Shown: positions 25,522-34,993 of the stretch, one piece after another
How the letters are laid out: each line of letters opens with the position of its first letter
Numbering within the stretch: the stretch's first letter is position 1
Assembly (NCBI GenBank): GCA_022486815.1
Contig: JAKVJW010000014.1
Location: 1-64,000, forward strand
Direction of reading: 5' to 3'
DNA: 64,000 nucleotides
Source: Prevotella sp.
GTDB lineage: Bacteria; Bacteroidota; Bacteroidia; Bacteroidales; Bacteroidaceae
Position numbers and translations under genes: made by a program
The notes under the pieces: model-generated
What the model saw: only the letters and a program-made list of their open reading frames with translations
Database searches by the model: none
Told to the model about the DNA's origin: nothing

Positions 25522-25609
25522 ATTTTCTTAAGTTCTTATCTTTTTATCTTTTGTGTCCATCCTGTCTCTTCAACATCCATTTTAACTTTTAACCTTTAAG
25601 TTCTGTATT

Positions 25610-27022
25610 ATGCGTAGGTTATCTCTCGGAAAGAAGTTGTTTAATAGTGTATTGGTGATATTTCTTGCCTTTGCTGCCGCCTTTATCGTATTCCAACAAG
25701 TGAGAGAAAGACAGTATAAAATCGCATATTTAAATCAACAGTTACAAGATTACAACGGTCGCATGAATGATGCTCTAAAGTATATCGGCAATCATTCTGA
25801 AAAAAATCTGTCTGCTTATATTCACACACACCCTATTAAAGATCTGAGAGTGACACTGATCTCTGATAAAGGGAAAGTTCTTTTCGATAATGTACATAAA
25901 GATTATCGAAATATGGATAATCATATCAATAGGACTGAAATCCGACAAGCCTTAGCTGTAGGGGCCAGTTCTACTATAGAAAGAAAAAGCAAAACGCTTC
26001 AACATGATTATTTCTATTCTGCCACATATTTTCCAAAAGAACACTTAATTATACGTAGTGCCTTACCACATAATAACGATTTATCTAAATCTCTCCAGAC
26101 AAATCACCTCTATTTCTGGTTTACACTTGGTATCCTTATTATCCTTACCATTTTTCTCTATCGATTCATGAACCGGTTAAATTCTAATGTCAATAAACTG
26201 CGCACTTTTGCTTATCGCGCCGAACATAATGAAAGTTTGGATGTAGAAGACTTGGCTGCCTTTCCAGACGATGAACTGGGAGAAATTGCTGAACGGATTA
26301 TCAAAATGTATAAGAATTTGCGAAGTACACGAAAAGAACAAAGTATCTTAAAACGCCAATTGACACAAAATGTTGCTCATGAATTGAAGACACCGGTAGC
26401 AAGCATTCAAGGGTATCTGGAAACAATCCTGGATAATCCGAAAATCAGTGAATCCATGAAGGAACAGTTCTTAAGACGTAGCTATGCTCAGAGTCAACGG
26501 TTGACAAGTCTGCTACATGATATCTCTACTCTGAACCGCTTGGATGATGCCTCATCTGAAATGTTTGACTTCGAAACTGTAGATATTTCGCAGATGGTCA
26601 AAGATATTCAGAAAGAAACAGCCTTATCTTTAGAGAAACACCGTATGACGTTCATCGACAAACTTCCTGATAATGTCAAAGTCAAAGGTAACCGTTCACT
26701 TCTTTATAGCATCTTCCGTAATCTTACGGATAATTCCATCTCATACGCCGGTGAAAACACAACTATCACACTTGAAAGTAAGCTACAGGGAAATAAATGG
26801 CACTTTACCTTCAAAGATAATGGAGTCGGGGTGCCCCAGGAGCATCTCCCCCGCTTATTCGAACGCTTTTACAGGTTAGACAAAGGACGCAGCCGAAAAA
26901 TGGGCGGAACAGGATTGGGATTGGCTATCGTCAAGAATGCAGTACTCCTTCATGATGGAACTATTAGGGTAAAAAACAATTCAGACGGAGGACTTCGATT
27001 TGATTTCTCTATAAAAATATAG
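25610..27022 (+). CDS. PhoR-like sensor histidine kinase
   Basis: The 470-aa membrane kinase has an N-terminal membrane helix near 8-28, an extracytoplasmic region of about 130 residues and a second helix near 168-184. A HAMP-like linker follows. The phosphorylated His lies in NVAHELKTPVASIQGYLET near 265, and the ATPase domain has the N, G1 and G2 boxes (FRNLTDNSISYA, DNGVGVP, GGTGLGLAIVKNA). It starts 88 bp after the response regulator. Pairing with that regulator and with PhoU is inferred from order. Confidence 0.92.
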   Translation: MRRLSLGKKLFNSVLVIFLAFAAAFIVFQQVRERQYKIAYLNQQLQDYNGRMNDALKYIGNHSEKNLSAYIHTHPIKDLRVTLISDKGKVLFDNVHKDYRNMDNHINRTEIRQALAVGASSTIERKSKTLQHDYFYSATYFPKEHLIIRSALPHNNDLSKSLQTNHLYFWFTLGILIILTIFLYRFMNRLNSNVNKLRTFAYRAEHNESLDVEDLAAFPDDELGEIAERIIKMYKNLRSTRKEQSILKRQLTQNVAHELKTPVASIQGYLETILDNPKISESMKEQFLRRSYAQSQRLTSLLHDISTLNRLDDASSEMFDFETVDISQMVKDIQKETALSLEKHRMTFIDKLPDNVKVKGNRSLLYSIFRNLTDNSISYAGENTTITLESKLQGNKWHFTFKDNGVGVPQEHLPRLFERFYRLDKGRSRKMGGTGLGLAIVKNAVLLHDGTIRVKNNSDGGLRFDFSIKI

Positions 27023-27147
27023 AGGCCAACCCTTTGGCGGAATTAAACATGAAGGAAAAAGCAGGTATAAGAAGTTGTACATATATCTAATTTTGAACCA
27101 CCTATACTGTTTAGCCTTTAAACTATCAATCCGAAATTACCACAGCG

Positions 27148-27330
27148 TGGTAATAGGCTTTCCAGACTATGGTAATAGACTTTCCAGACTATGGTAACAG
27201 GCTTTCCAGTACTGTGGTAATAGGCTTTCCAGACTATGGTAATGAGTTTACCAGTACTGTGGCAATAAGCTTACCAGTACTGTGGTAATGAGTTTACCAG
27301 TACTGTGGTAATAGGCTTTCCAGTACAGTA
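27148..27330. repeat. Tandem array of eight 22/23-bp palindromic units
   Basis: Units start with TGG at 27148, 27170, 27192, 27215, 27237, 27260, 27283 and 27306. Two alternative tails set the length: CAGACTA gives 22 bp and CAGTACTG gives 23 bp. Three units (those starting at 27237, 27260 and 27283) contain TGGTAA or TGGCAA followed by TTACCA, so they can form a hairpin. The array fills most of the 399-bp space between the convergent kinase and PiT genes. It is not a CRISPR, as there are no spacers. Confidence 0.85.
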
Positions 27331-27421
27331 CTGTAATAAATTAATTCTTCCAACGACTAGAGGCCATTATTCTATAGATTAAACCAATCTATTTTTATCA
27401 AAATAAAATACGACTATCTTA

Positions 27422-29671
27422 TCAGTTCTCCATAAACTTCTTTGATGCTCGAAGTTGGTGCCTCATCACACTCAAGAATTCCTGGCTTTCCTGCAAGACA
27501 TTAAGATAAAGCAGATTTATCTGCATCTGGCTATTATCGCCTTTCTGCATACGATAGAGATGCCTCTTACGCAGAATCGACAGTTCATCCTTACATCCAT
27601 CAGCTTCTGCCAGAATCTCCCGGTAATTCTCATACTGGTTCATAGCTATCTCTTTTTCCGTATCTTCCATCAGCCCATTGATCCTTCCTTGCATGGACTG
27701 GAACTCATTGACATAATTTTCAGGAAAAGGACTGAAACTATTGTCAACATGTTCCTTGATGGGATCCAGCATACGCCGGAGACTATAGAGAAACTGCTGG
27801 TCTGCATTCGCTCCCAGATGAAACCAAGTATTCCGCTCAATAGAAATATTCAAAGGACTTTTCTTTAATCCTAACATCTCCTGACGACGATATTTCTTCA
27901 GATTGTTCTGCTCATTCTTCAACTCCTTATCTGCATGACGGAGGCCTTTTACATCTTCCTTGGCCAACCCGTTGAGAATCTGGTTATATTCTTTCAATGC
28001 AAAGCGATTCTCATAACTCTGAGTCCTACTTACGTGTTTCCTCAGAATATCCCACACCAGTTCCGGGTCGCGAGTACGCATCATCAACTGGAAGGTATCC
28101 TCTTCTTCATTCTCCTTCTTTTCTTTCTTTGCAAACCTACGGTTAGAATGAATCAACAGAAAAACAACAAGAACCATGAAAGACAATTGAACAGGGAATC
28201 CGCCGAAATGCATTAGCAGACACACTAATCCGGCAACTATGAAAGCCACCCCTGCTGTAATAAACCATCCACCAATCACACTTAATACTCCAGTTACACG
28301 GAATACAGCACTTTCTCGACTCCAAGCCCTGTCAGCAAGAGAAGTACCCATGGCCACCATGAAGGTAACATAAGTAGTGGAAAGTGGCAGCTTATGGTTC
28401 GTACTGACGGTTATCAGCATGGCACTCAAAACTAGATTGATTGAAGCCCGCACTAAATCAAAAGCGGCCTTGTCATCTGTAAGAATAACATCATTTTTAT
28501 CAAATCTGGAATCTATCCAGTTAAGAATCTTACGAGGAAGTATCCTTCTTGCAACAGTTCCTGTATTCTGCGCAAAACGGACAATCGCACGTGCTGCCTT
28601 TGAACTACCGAACATTTCATCCCCCTCATCCTGACGGGATAAGTCTACGGAAGTCTTAATAACGTGCTTAGCTTTCTTTGAAGTTGCCAGAGCAACAATC
28701 ATGATCAAACCGGCTCCTAAAAGATAGATAGGAGGTGTATCTGCACTCGACATCAATGATTTCATCATAAAAGCCGTCGGAGCCAAACCATGCGCATTCA
28801 TCATATAATCATGACAGGAACTAAGACCGGCTAGGGGCACCCCGATCAGGCTGACAAGATCATTCTTTGCATAAGCCATTGCAAGTGCAAACGTACCCAT
28901 CAACACGATACATTTAAATATATTGACGTGCAAGAGATGAAGTATCTCTATGAGTATCGTTGACACAATAAAAGTATATACCAGAAGCAGATTGATATTC
29001 TTATTAATATAATCTCTGACAGAATATGAAATATATGAACTCGATCCCAATCCTTTTATAAAAATAAAATAGGTCAAAACCGTAAAAGCGATACCTCCGA
29101 AAACAGCTATAAGATATTTCAAGTACTTCTTATAACTAAACGTAAAAAACACCCGCGTGAACCACATCACAATAGAACCAAAAAAGAAAGCGACCACAAC
29201 AGACAAGAAAATAGCAATGATCATGCTCAAGGCTTTACTGGAATTAAGCAGTACACCATAGGAAAGAGAACTATTCCCTGCCATTTTCACAGTAGCAAGG
29301 GCAAAGGTTCCGCCTAAAAGTTCAAATACCATTGACACTGTTGTGGAAGTCGGAAAGCCTAAAGTATTAAAGACCGTCAGAACCATAACGTCTGTCACCA
29401 TCATAGCAAGAAAAATCGTCATCACTTCATCAAAAGAATAATGATCGGGCATCATTACTCCATGTCTTGCTACATCCATCATTCCTGATGACATAAACGC
29501 TCCCAGAATAACACCAAATGAGGCTGTCAAAAGAATAGTACGAAAACTAGCTACTCGTGCACCCACGGCCGGCTGAAGAAAATTAACAGCATCATTGCTC
29601 ACACCTGCAAGAAGATCAAACACTGCCAGACACAGTAGGAAAATCAAGATGCATAGATAAAGAATACTCAT
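27422..29671 (-). CDS. PiT-family inorganic phosphate transporter with a C-terminal PhoU-like domain
   Basis: The 749-aa protein (from the ATG at 29671) couples phosphate entry to a cation. The transmembrane half has the two PiT repeats, with GVSNDAVNFLQPAVGAR and TLGFPTSTTVSMVFELLG, and a second set LPLSTTYVTFMVAMGTSLA. From about residue 530 a soluble helical region follows, like the PhoU/DUF47-type tails of long PiT proteins. An upstream TTG at 29692 is in frame but falls inside the -7 box, so I use the first ATG. A Pho-box array sits just upstream. Confidence 0.93.
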   Translation of the reverse strand: MSILYLCILIFLLCLAVFDLLAGVSNDAVNFLQPAVGARVASFRTILLTASFGVILGAFMSSGMMDVARHGVMMPDHYSFDEVMTIFLAMMVTDVMVLTVFNTLGFPTSTTVSMVFELLGGTFALATVKMAGNSSLSYGVLLNSSKALSMIIAIFLSVVVAFFFGSIVMWFTRVFFTFSYKKYLKYLIAVFGGIAFTVLTYFIFIKGLGSSSYISYSVRDYINKNINLLLVYTFIVSTILIEILHLLHVNIFKCIVLMGTFALAMAYAKNDLVSLIGVPLAGLSSCHDYMMNAHGLAPTAFMMKSLMSSADTPPIYLLGAGLIMIVALATSKKAKHVIKTSVDLSRQDEGDEMFGSSKAARAIVRFAQNTGTVARRILPRKILNWIDSRFDKNDVILTDDKAAFDLVRASINLVLSAMLITVSTNHKLPLSTTYVTFMVAMGTSLADRAWSRESAVFRVTGVLSVIGGWFITAGVAFIVAGLVCLLMHFGGFPVQLSFMVLVVFLLIHSNRRFAKKEKKENEEEDTFQLMMRTRDPELVWDILRKHVSRTQSYENRFALKEYNQILNGLAKEDVKGLRHADKELKNEQNNLKKYRRQEMLGLKKSPLNISIERNTWFHLGANADQQFLYSLRRMLDPIKEHVDNSFSPFPENYVNEFQSMQGRINGLMEDTEKEIAMNQYENYREILAEADGCKDELSILRKRHLYRMQKGDNSQMQINLLYLNVLQESQEFLSVMRHQLRASKKFMEN

Positions 29672-29689
29672 ATTAGTTCTTTTAGGCCC

Positions 29690-29697
29690 CAAAGGTA
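29690..29697 (-). promoter_or_regulatory. -7 box of the PiT transporter gene
   Basis: Minus-strand TACCTTTG, exact TAnnTTTG. It lies 18 bp before the ATG at 29671 and 38 bp after the start of the TGTAAC half-site at 29735. Confidence 0.6.
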
Positions 29698-29707
29698 TGT
29701 CATAGAT

Positions 29708-29757
29708 GTTACAAAAAGTTTAAACACAAGTTACAATCATGTTACAATCATGTTACA
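29708..29757 (-). promoter_or_regulatory. Candidate Pho box array upstream of the PiT gene
   Basis: Four TGTAAC half-sites on the coding strand start at 29757, 29746, 29735 and 29713. Spacings are 11, 11 and 22 bp, the same phase as the pstS array. This is the most perfect of the three arrays in the window. Confidence 0.65.
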
Positions 29758-29967
29758 ACCAGACATAAAAAAGATAAGAAAAAACAGTATGGCAACAAAC
29801 ATAAATTGGATTCCAAAAGGAGCATCATAAATTAAAATTAAATAAAAGAGATTGTTTGACAGCAATAAAACGCTTATCAATAAATGGCAGCAATTAAAGC
29901 CATTCATATTTTAGAATATACAAAATCACATTAACAATGATTATGTATATTAATAGATAAAGAGAAT

Positions 29968-30471
29968 TTAATGACGGAAATCTTCAGGAATAGTATCCTT
30001 CCATTGTGAAAAAGGATATTTAAGCAGATGAGAATTATAGAAGCGCTCGTCACCGGTCACTTCGTCACCGATAAAATCTGGTTTTGAATAAGGTTCATTC
30101 TCGGAGCCTAATTCTACCTCTGCCATAACAAGTCCTTGATTATCCCCATAGAACTCATCTACTTCTAAAATATGGTGGTCAAATGGTATTAAATAACGCC
30201 GCTTATCAATAATTCCACCCCTACAAAGGATCATCAAATGTTCGGCTTCATCAAGAGTGATCTCTTTCTCAAATTCATACCGAGTCATTCCATGATTCAC
30301 AGATTTTCCTTTAATAGTAAGGTATGCCTTCTCATCACGTATTCGAATACGTACAGTAGCCCCTTCCGCAGGAATATATCCCTGTCTGATATGACTACTT
30401 GAAGTTGCAGCTAACCTATAAGCTTCACCTCTTTTGACCAGAAATTTTCTTTCTATCTCCAGTCCACTCAT
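29968..30471 (-). CDS. CYTH-domain protein (triphosphate tunnel family)
   Basis: The 167-aa protein begins MSGLEIERKFLVK, the defining ExExK-type opening of CYTH domains. It continues with VRIRIRDEKAYLTIKGKS and EFEKEITLDEAEHL and ends with VMAEVELGSENE. CYTH proteins bind or hydrolyse triphosphate compounds, for example inorganic triphosphate, or act as class IV adenylate cyclases. A tripolyphosphatase-type activity is the usual guess for stand-alone bacterial copies. Its ATG overlaps the stop of a 49-aa membrane protein gene by one base, so the two are coupled downstream of prfB. Confidence 0.9.
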   Translation of the reverse strand: MSGLEIERKFLVKRGEAYRLAATSSSHIRQGYIPAEGATVRIRIRDEKAYLTIKGKSVNHGMTRYEFEKEITLDEAEHLMILCRGGIIDKRRYLIPFDHHILEVDEFYGDNQGLVMAEVELGSENEPYSKPDFIGDEVTGDERFYNSHLLKYPFSQWKDTIPEDFRH

Positions 30472-30620
30472 CAGTTATTCGAAAAAGTAATAATCATAAA
30501 AATAATGGCCAGTATAATCAGACCACCGAAAATGAGATATACTACCAACTTACCTTTATCCTCTTCTTTCCTTTCATAGGCTTCATGTTTAGCCCTTCTC
30601 AACGCTTTATTACTACTCAT
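30471..30620 (-). CDS. Small single-pass membrane protein (49 aa)
   Basis: The ATG is at 30620 and the TGA at 30473-30471. The N-terminal half is charged (MSSNKALRRAKHEAYERKEE). Residues about 25-45 form one membrane helix (VVYLIFGGLIILAIIFMII), and the tail is FSNN. The stop overlaps the CYTH start as TGATG, and the gene follows prfB by 38 bp, so it fits an operon prfB-small protein-CYTH. No family is recognised. Short length makes it easy to miss; the overlap and the clean helix are the support. Confidence 0.65.
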   Translation of the reverse strand: MSSNKALRRAKHEAYERKEEDKGKLVVYLIFGGLIILAIIFMIITFSNN

Positions 30621-30658
30621 AGTCTTATATTATTTAGGTAATTATATTTTAAAACATA

Positions 30659-31780
30659 TCAGTTTTCTTCTTCTGTAACATGAAATTCCATTAAATAAGC
30701 CTTGATGAAACCGTCGATCTTACCATCCATGACAGAATCGACATCTGAAGTTTGAAAACCAGTCCGATGGTCTTTCACTCTGCGGTCATCAAAAACATAA
30801 CTACGGATTTGACTTCCCCACTCTATCTTCTTCTTTCCGGCTTCTATCTTAGCTTTCGCCGCCATCTGCTTTTTCATTGCCCGGTCATACAATTGACTTT
30901 TTAGAAGAAGCATAGCTTTGGCACGGTTTTTAGGCTGATCCCGCGTTTCTGTATTCTCTATCAGTATCTCTTCTTTCTCTCCCGTATCAGGATCTTCATA
31001 CTGGTATCTCAGTCGAACGCCTGATTCAACTTTATTGACATTCTGACCGCCTGCTCCACCGGATCTGAATGTATCCCAAGAAACTTTGGCAGGATCAACA
31101 TAGACCTCAATAGTATCATCTACCAAAGGTGAGACAAACACAGAAGCAAAACTCGTCATTCGCTTACCTTGAGCATTATAGGGAGAAACTCGTACCAAAC
31201 GATGTACACCATTTTCGCTCTTCAGATAACCATAAGCAAACTCACCCTCAATAGTCATTTCTACACTTTTGATACCAGCCTCATCACCATCGAGGATATT
31301 AGTGACTTTCACTTTATAGCCATGAGCTTCACTCCATCGCATATACATTCGCATAAGCATAGAAGCCCAATCTTGACTTTCTGTCCCTCCTGCTCCAGAA
31401 TTGACCTTCATCACAGCGCTCATAGGATCTTCTTTCTGGCGCAACATATTCTTTAATTCCAAAGCTTCAATATCTTTGATAGCTTTGGCATAATCAGCTT
31501 CAACTTCCTCTTCGGTAACCATCTCTTCCTTATAGAAATCGCAGGCCAATTTTAATTCATCAGCATCTTGACGTACTTCCTCATAATCTTTCAGCCATTT
31601 TTCTATGCCTTTGACTTTAATCATTTGGGCCTGAGCACGTTTAGGATCATTCCAAAAATCCGGAGCCTCTGTTCTCAATTGTTCCTCTTCAAATTCTACT
31701 TTCTTGTGGTCTATATTCAGATAACGATGCAACGCATCTGTGCGCACTTGAACATCTTTCAGTTGATCAGCTGTAATCAT
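30659..31780 (-). CDS. prfB: Peptide chain release factor 2
   Basis: Recognises UAA and UGA stop codons and releases the peptide. The 373-aa protein has the class-I order, with the hydrolytic GGQ motif at about 244-246 (SGGAGGQNVNK). The stop-codon-reading tripeptide, SPF in E. coli, is SPY here (VRVSPYNAQGKR). The frame runs straight through RYLNIDHKK, where many bacteria carry the CTTTGAC programmed frameshift; here the bases are TATCTGAAT with no in-frame TGA. So the usual RF2 autoregulation by frameshifting seems absent. Confidence 0.95.
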   Translation of the reverse strand: MITADQLKDVQVRTDALHRYLNIDHKKVEFEEEQLRTEAPDFWNDPKRAQAQMIKVKGIEKWLKDYEEVRQDADELKLACDFYKEEMVTEEEVEADYAKAIKDIEALELKNMLRQKEDPMSAVMKVNSGAGGTESQDWASMLMRMYMRWSEAHGYKVKVTNILDGDEAGIKSVEMTIEGEFAYGYLKSENGVHRLVRVSPYNAQGKRMTSFASVFVSPLVDDTIEVYVDPAKVSWDTFRSGGAGGQNVNKVESGVRLRYQYEDPDTGEKEEILIENTETRDQPKNRAKAMLLLKSQLYDRAMKKQMAAKAKIEAGKKKIEWGSQIRSYVFDDRRVKDHRTGFQTSDVDSVMDGKIDGFIKAYLMEFHVTEEEN

Positions 31781-31863
31781 TTATTTTTCCTCAAATACTT
31801 TTTCTACTTGTTATTTGCTCAACATTGCCGTCCTTGACTTATCCAGCCATACATCAGCAAAAC

Positions 31864-33675
31864 TCAGCATTCATCGTACATTTTATCAATAATCAATTTG
31901 TGATTTCTGGCAATCACGGGTCTTTTCAACTTCAGTGTACTTGTTAATTCTCCAGACTCTTCTGAGAAATGATGGGCTAAAAGTGTAAAATGCTTGATTT
32001 GCTGGTAAGGAGCTAACGTCTGTTGAAGTGTTGCGATACGCTCCATCATCATATCATTAAAAAGTTGATTGGCACATAACTCTTCTCGAGAACCAAATTG
32101 AATATTGTGGCTACGAGCCCATTCCTCTGCTATCCTAAACTCTGGTACAATCAGTGCTGAAACAAATTTCCGCTGATCTGCAATAACAGCCACCTGGTCA
32201 ATAAATTTATCTACCAGCAGTATTGCCTCAATTTGCTGCGGAGCAATATACTTACCATTACTAGTTTTAAAAAGATCTTTGATACGTTCCTGCAAATAGA
32301 GTTCACCTTTTTTCATATATCCGGCATCACCGGTATGGAAGAAGCCTTCCTGATCAAAAGCTATGGCATTAACATTATCACGCTTATAATAGCCCCTGGT
32401 AATAGTCGGTCCTTTCAGAAGTATTTCGTTATCCGCTCCGATCTTGATTTGGATACCATTAATGGGACGACCAACAGAACCAATAGAAAAAGGCTTGCCC
32501 CGAAAATCACAAGAAACAGTAGCCAGACTTTCTGTAAGTCCATATCCTACTACCATAAAGATGCCTATAGCATGAATAAATCCTTCTACCTCTGGGGAAA
32601 CGTATGCTCCTGCAGTCGGAAATATATTCGGATGAATCAGCCCCAACTGTTTACGAACAAGACTCAAGATCGTTCTGTCTACTACTTTATACTGCAATTC
32701 CAAAGCTATAGGCACATGCTTTCCTTTGCTTTTGTAAGATATATTTCGCTTATGTCCTATCAACAAGGCATATCGAAAGGCTTTCCTTTGTAAAGAAGAA
32801 GAATGTTCTATTCTGTCCTTTACAGCTATATAGACTTTCTCCCAGAAACGAGGTACAGAGCACATACAGGTCGGATGTGTCTCCTGCATGGATTTTTGTA
32901 TCTCTTTAGGATATGTATTAATAATCATCTGAGCTCCCTCTGTCAAGCATAGATAAGTCCAGGCTCGTTCAAAAATATGAGTAAACGGCAGGAAATTAAT
33001 GACACGATCCTTTTCTCTTATAGGCACACAGGCATCATTCGCTTTGAAAGCAGCATCATACTGGCTATAGGTCAATATGACACCTTTACTATCTCCTGTT
33101 GTTCCACTCGTATAGAGAATATCACAGATATCATCCATACTGGCTTGAGTCCAAAGTACTTCTACTTCTGACTGACGAGGCAGATTCTCACCTAATTTTA
33201 TAAAATCATCAAAATAAAGTGCATTTGGATCATGGGTAGAAATCCTTACACTACGGTCATAAATGATAATACGTTCCAAGGAAGGACAAAGAGCAAAGAC
33301 ACGATGAGCCTTATTGTACTGTTCCTGCTCACCTACAAAGATAAAGCGTACTTGGGCATCATTGATAATATACTGAATTTGCTGTTCACTACTTGTAGCA
33401 TAAAAAGGGATTGTCACTACCCGTACACCGTATGCCCCGAAATTAGTATAAAGATATTGAGCACAATTCTGTGAGAAAATTGCAATATTCTCCTGAGATT
33501 TTACACCAAGATTCAATAAAGCATTGCTGACTTGCTTAACTCTATGGGAAAAACCATTCCAGGAAACGGATTCCCATTTCAGGCTTCCAAAATTCCGAAA
33601 AGTTAGGGCAGGTTTATCACCATACTTTTTGGCCTGTTTATGAATCAGCACCGAAAGATGACATCTTGTTTGCAT
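31864..33675 (-). CDS. Long-chain acyl-CoA synthetase (AMP-binding)
   Basis: The 603-aa protein is an AMP-forming ligase of the FadD/ACSL type that activates fatty acids as acyl-CoA. The phosphate-binding motif DILYTSGTTGDSKGVILTYS is near 187-206. VGYGLTESLATVS is the A5 motif, GDAGYMKKGELYLQERIKDL the A7-A8 region, and TSNGKYIAPQQIE the hinge. No signal peptide is seen; such enzymes sit at the inner face of the membrane. The gene has its own promoter, divergent from the argE-like gene. Confidence 0.93.
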   Translation of the reverse strand: MQTRCHLSVLIHKQAKKYGDKPALTFRNFGSLKWESVSWNGFSHRVKQVSNALLNLGVKSQENIAIFSQNCAQYLYTNFGAYGVRVVTIPFYATSSEQQIQYIINDAQVRFIFVGEQEQYNKAHRVFALCPSLERIIIYDRSVRISTHDPNALYFDDFIKLGENLPRQSEVEVLWTQASMDDICDILYTSGTTGDSKGVILTYSQYDAAFKANDACVPIREKDRVINFLPFTHIFERAWTYLCLTEGAQMIINTYPKEIQKSMQETHPTCMCSVPRFWEKVYIAVKDRIEHSSSLQRKAFRYALLIGHKRNISYKSKGKHVPIALELQYKVVDRTILSLVRKQLGLIHPNIFPTAGAYVSPEVEGFIHAIGIFMVVGYGLTESLATVSCDFRGKPFSIGSVGRPINGIQIKIGADNEILLKGPTITRGYYKRDNVNAIAFDQEGFFHTGDAGYMKKGELYLQERIKDLFKTSNGKYIAPQQIEAILLVDKFIDQVAVIADQRKFVSALIVPEFRIAEEWARSHNIQFGSREELCANQLFNDMMMERIATLQQTLAPYQQIKHFTLLAHHFSEESGELTSTLKLKRPVIARNHKLIIDKMYDEC

Positions 33676-33697
33676 ATTCGTCTATTCTTTATACATG

Positions 33698-33728
33698 CAA
33701 AGATAAAGTAAATCACTAAGAACACAAA
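33698..33728 (-). promoter_or_regulatory. Promoter of the acyl-CoA synthetase gene
   Basis: On the minus strand TTTG (33728-33725), a 19-bp spacer and TATCTTTG (33705-33698), a textbook Bacteroidota promoter, 22 bp before the start codon. Confidence 0.75.
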
Positions 33729-33789
33729 ATAAAATACTCCTTTTTTCTCGATTCTTCACAGTTTACGGAGACTCTTTCATTCTTTTTCT

Positions 33790-33797
33790 TAACTTTG
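33790..33797 (+). promoter_or_regulatory. -7 box for the argE-like gene
   Basis: TAACTTTG, exact TAnnTTTG, 94 bp before the ATG at 33892. Confidence 0.55.
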
Positions 33798-33891
33798 TAG
33801 AATGAAAATTCTAATTATACCATTTATAAATAGGATCAACATTAATCTATTATCTGAAATAAGTGATTTTCATCTTTAACCTCCAAGAAAA

Positions 33892-34953
33892 ATGAATATA
33901 GGAAAATATACAGAAGAAGCTTTGGAACTTCTTGAGAAGTTGATTTCAACACCGTCCATCAGCAAGAATGAAAACCAGGCTGCCGATATTATTGAAGAAA
34001 AACTCCGCGAATATGGCTTTATCACTCATCGTAAGATGAATAACGTCTGGGTTTGTAATTCCGAGTGGAACGAACGGTATCCGACCCTTCTTCTCAATGC
34101 TCATATTGATACGGTCAAACCAGTAAATTCATGGACTAGACAACCATTCAAACCAACAAGAGAAGGGAATCGGCTTTATGGCCTGGGGGCAAATGACTGT
34201 GGCGGTGGATTAGTATCTTTATTGCAAGTCTTCCGAATACTAACTGCAAAACCACAGAAATACAATCTTGTTTATTTGGCGTCAGCAGAAGAAGAAATCT
34301 CTGGGGCAAAAGGAATCAGCTCCGTTCTTCCTCTTTTGCCTAAAATCGATTTGGCTATTGTCGGTGAGCCCACTGGCATGCAACCCGCAATAGCAGAGAA
34401 AGGACTAATGGTACTTGATATCATTGCTCATGGAAAAAGCGGGCATGCAGCCAGAGATGAAGGAGTAAATGCTATCTATAAAATCCTAGATGATCTGGTT
34501 TGGCTACGCGACTATCACTTCCAGAAAGTCAGTCCTTTCCTCGGGCCAACAAAAATGAGCGTTACAGTACTCCATGCAGGTACACAACATAATATTATCC
34601 CAGACCTCTGCACTGCACTTGTGGATGTACGAACGAATGAATTTTATAATAATGAAGAAGTATATCACTTCATAGCAGAACACATTAAAAGCGAATGCAA
34701 GGCGCATTCTTTCCGATTAAAGTCTTCTAGAATCGCTCCAGAACATCCTATCGTCAAAAGGTGCATTGCTTTAGGGATGAAACCTTTCGGATCCCCAACT
34801 CTCAGTGACCAGGCTCTTATGAACTTCCCATCTCTTAAACTTGGCCCAGGTCAATCATCTCGCAGTCATTCCGCTGATGAATTTATTCTGACCGACGAGA
34901 TATCTACAGCAATCAGCACATACGTCAAACTCTTAGATCAAACAGAATTCTAA
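33892..34953 (+). CDS. argE: M20-family deacylase, ArgE-like (acyl-ornithine deacetylase)
   Basis: The 353-aa zinc peptidase-fold enzyme has LLLNAHIDTVKPV (His and Asp ligands) and GLGANDCGGGLVSLL (bridging Asp). It also has the catalytic Glu pair in ASAEEEISGAKG, VGEPTGMQPAIAEKGLM and the last His in SSRSHSADEF. The closeness to Bacteroidales ArgE is my recollection of that family; in this group the substrate may be N-succinyl- rather than N-acetyl-ornithine. No other arginine gene is adjacent. Convergent with the EnvC-like gene. Confidence 0.85.
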   Translation: MNIGKYTEEALELLEKLISTPSISKNENQAADIIEEKLREYGFITHRKMNNVWVCNSEWNERYPTLLLNAHIDTVKPVNSWTRQPFKPTREGNRLYGLGANDCGGGLVSLLQVFRILTAKPQKYNLVYLASAEEEISGAKGISSVLPLLPKIDLAIVGEPTGMQPAIAEKGLMVLDIIAHGKSGHAARDEGVNAIYKILDDLVWLRDYHFQKVSPFLGPTKMSVTVLHAGTQHNIIPDLCTALVDVRTNEFYNNEEVYHFIAEHIKSECKAHSFRLKSSRIAPEHPIVKRCIALGMKPFGSPTLSDQALMNFPSLKLGPGQSSRSHSADEFILTDEISTAISTYVKLLDQTEF

Positions 34954-34993
34954 AGCAGTATTGCAAAACATTCTTCGATTATCTCAACAAGCA

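Noticed and set aside
27148..27330. CRISPR array
   Set aside because: The repeated units abut with no unique spacers and there are no cas genes.
29672..29692. TTG start for the PiT transporter
   Set aside because: The TTG is part of the -7 box; the first ATG at 29671 is followed directly by the first membrane helix.
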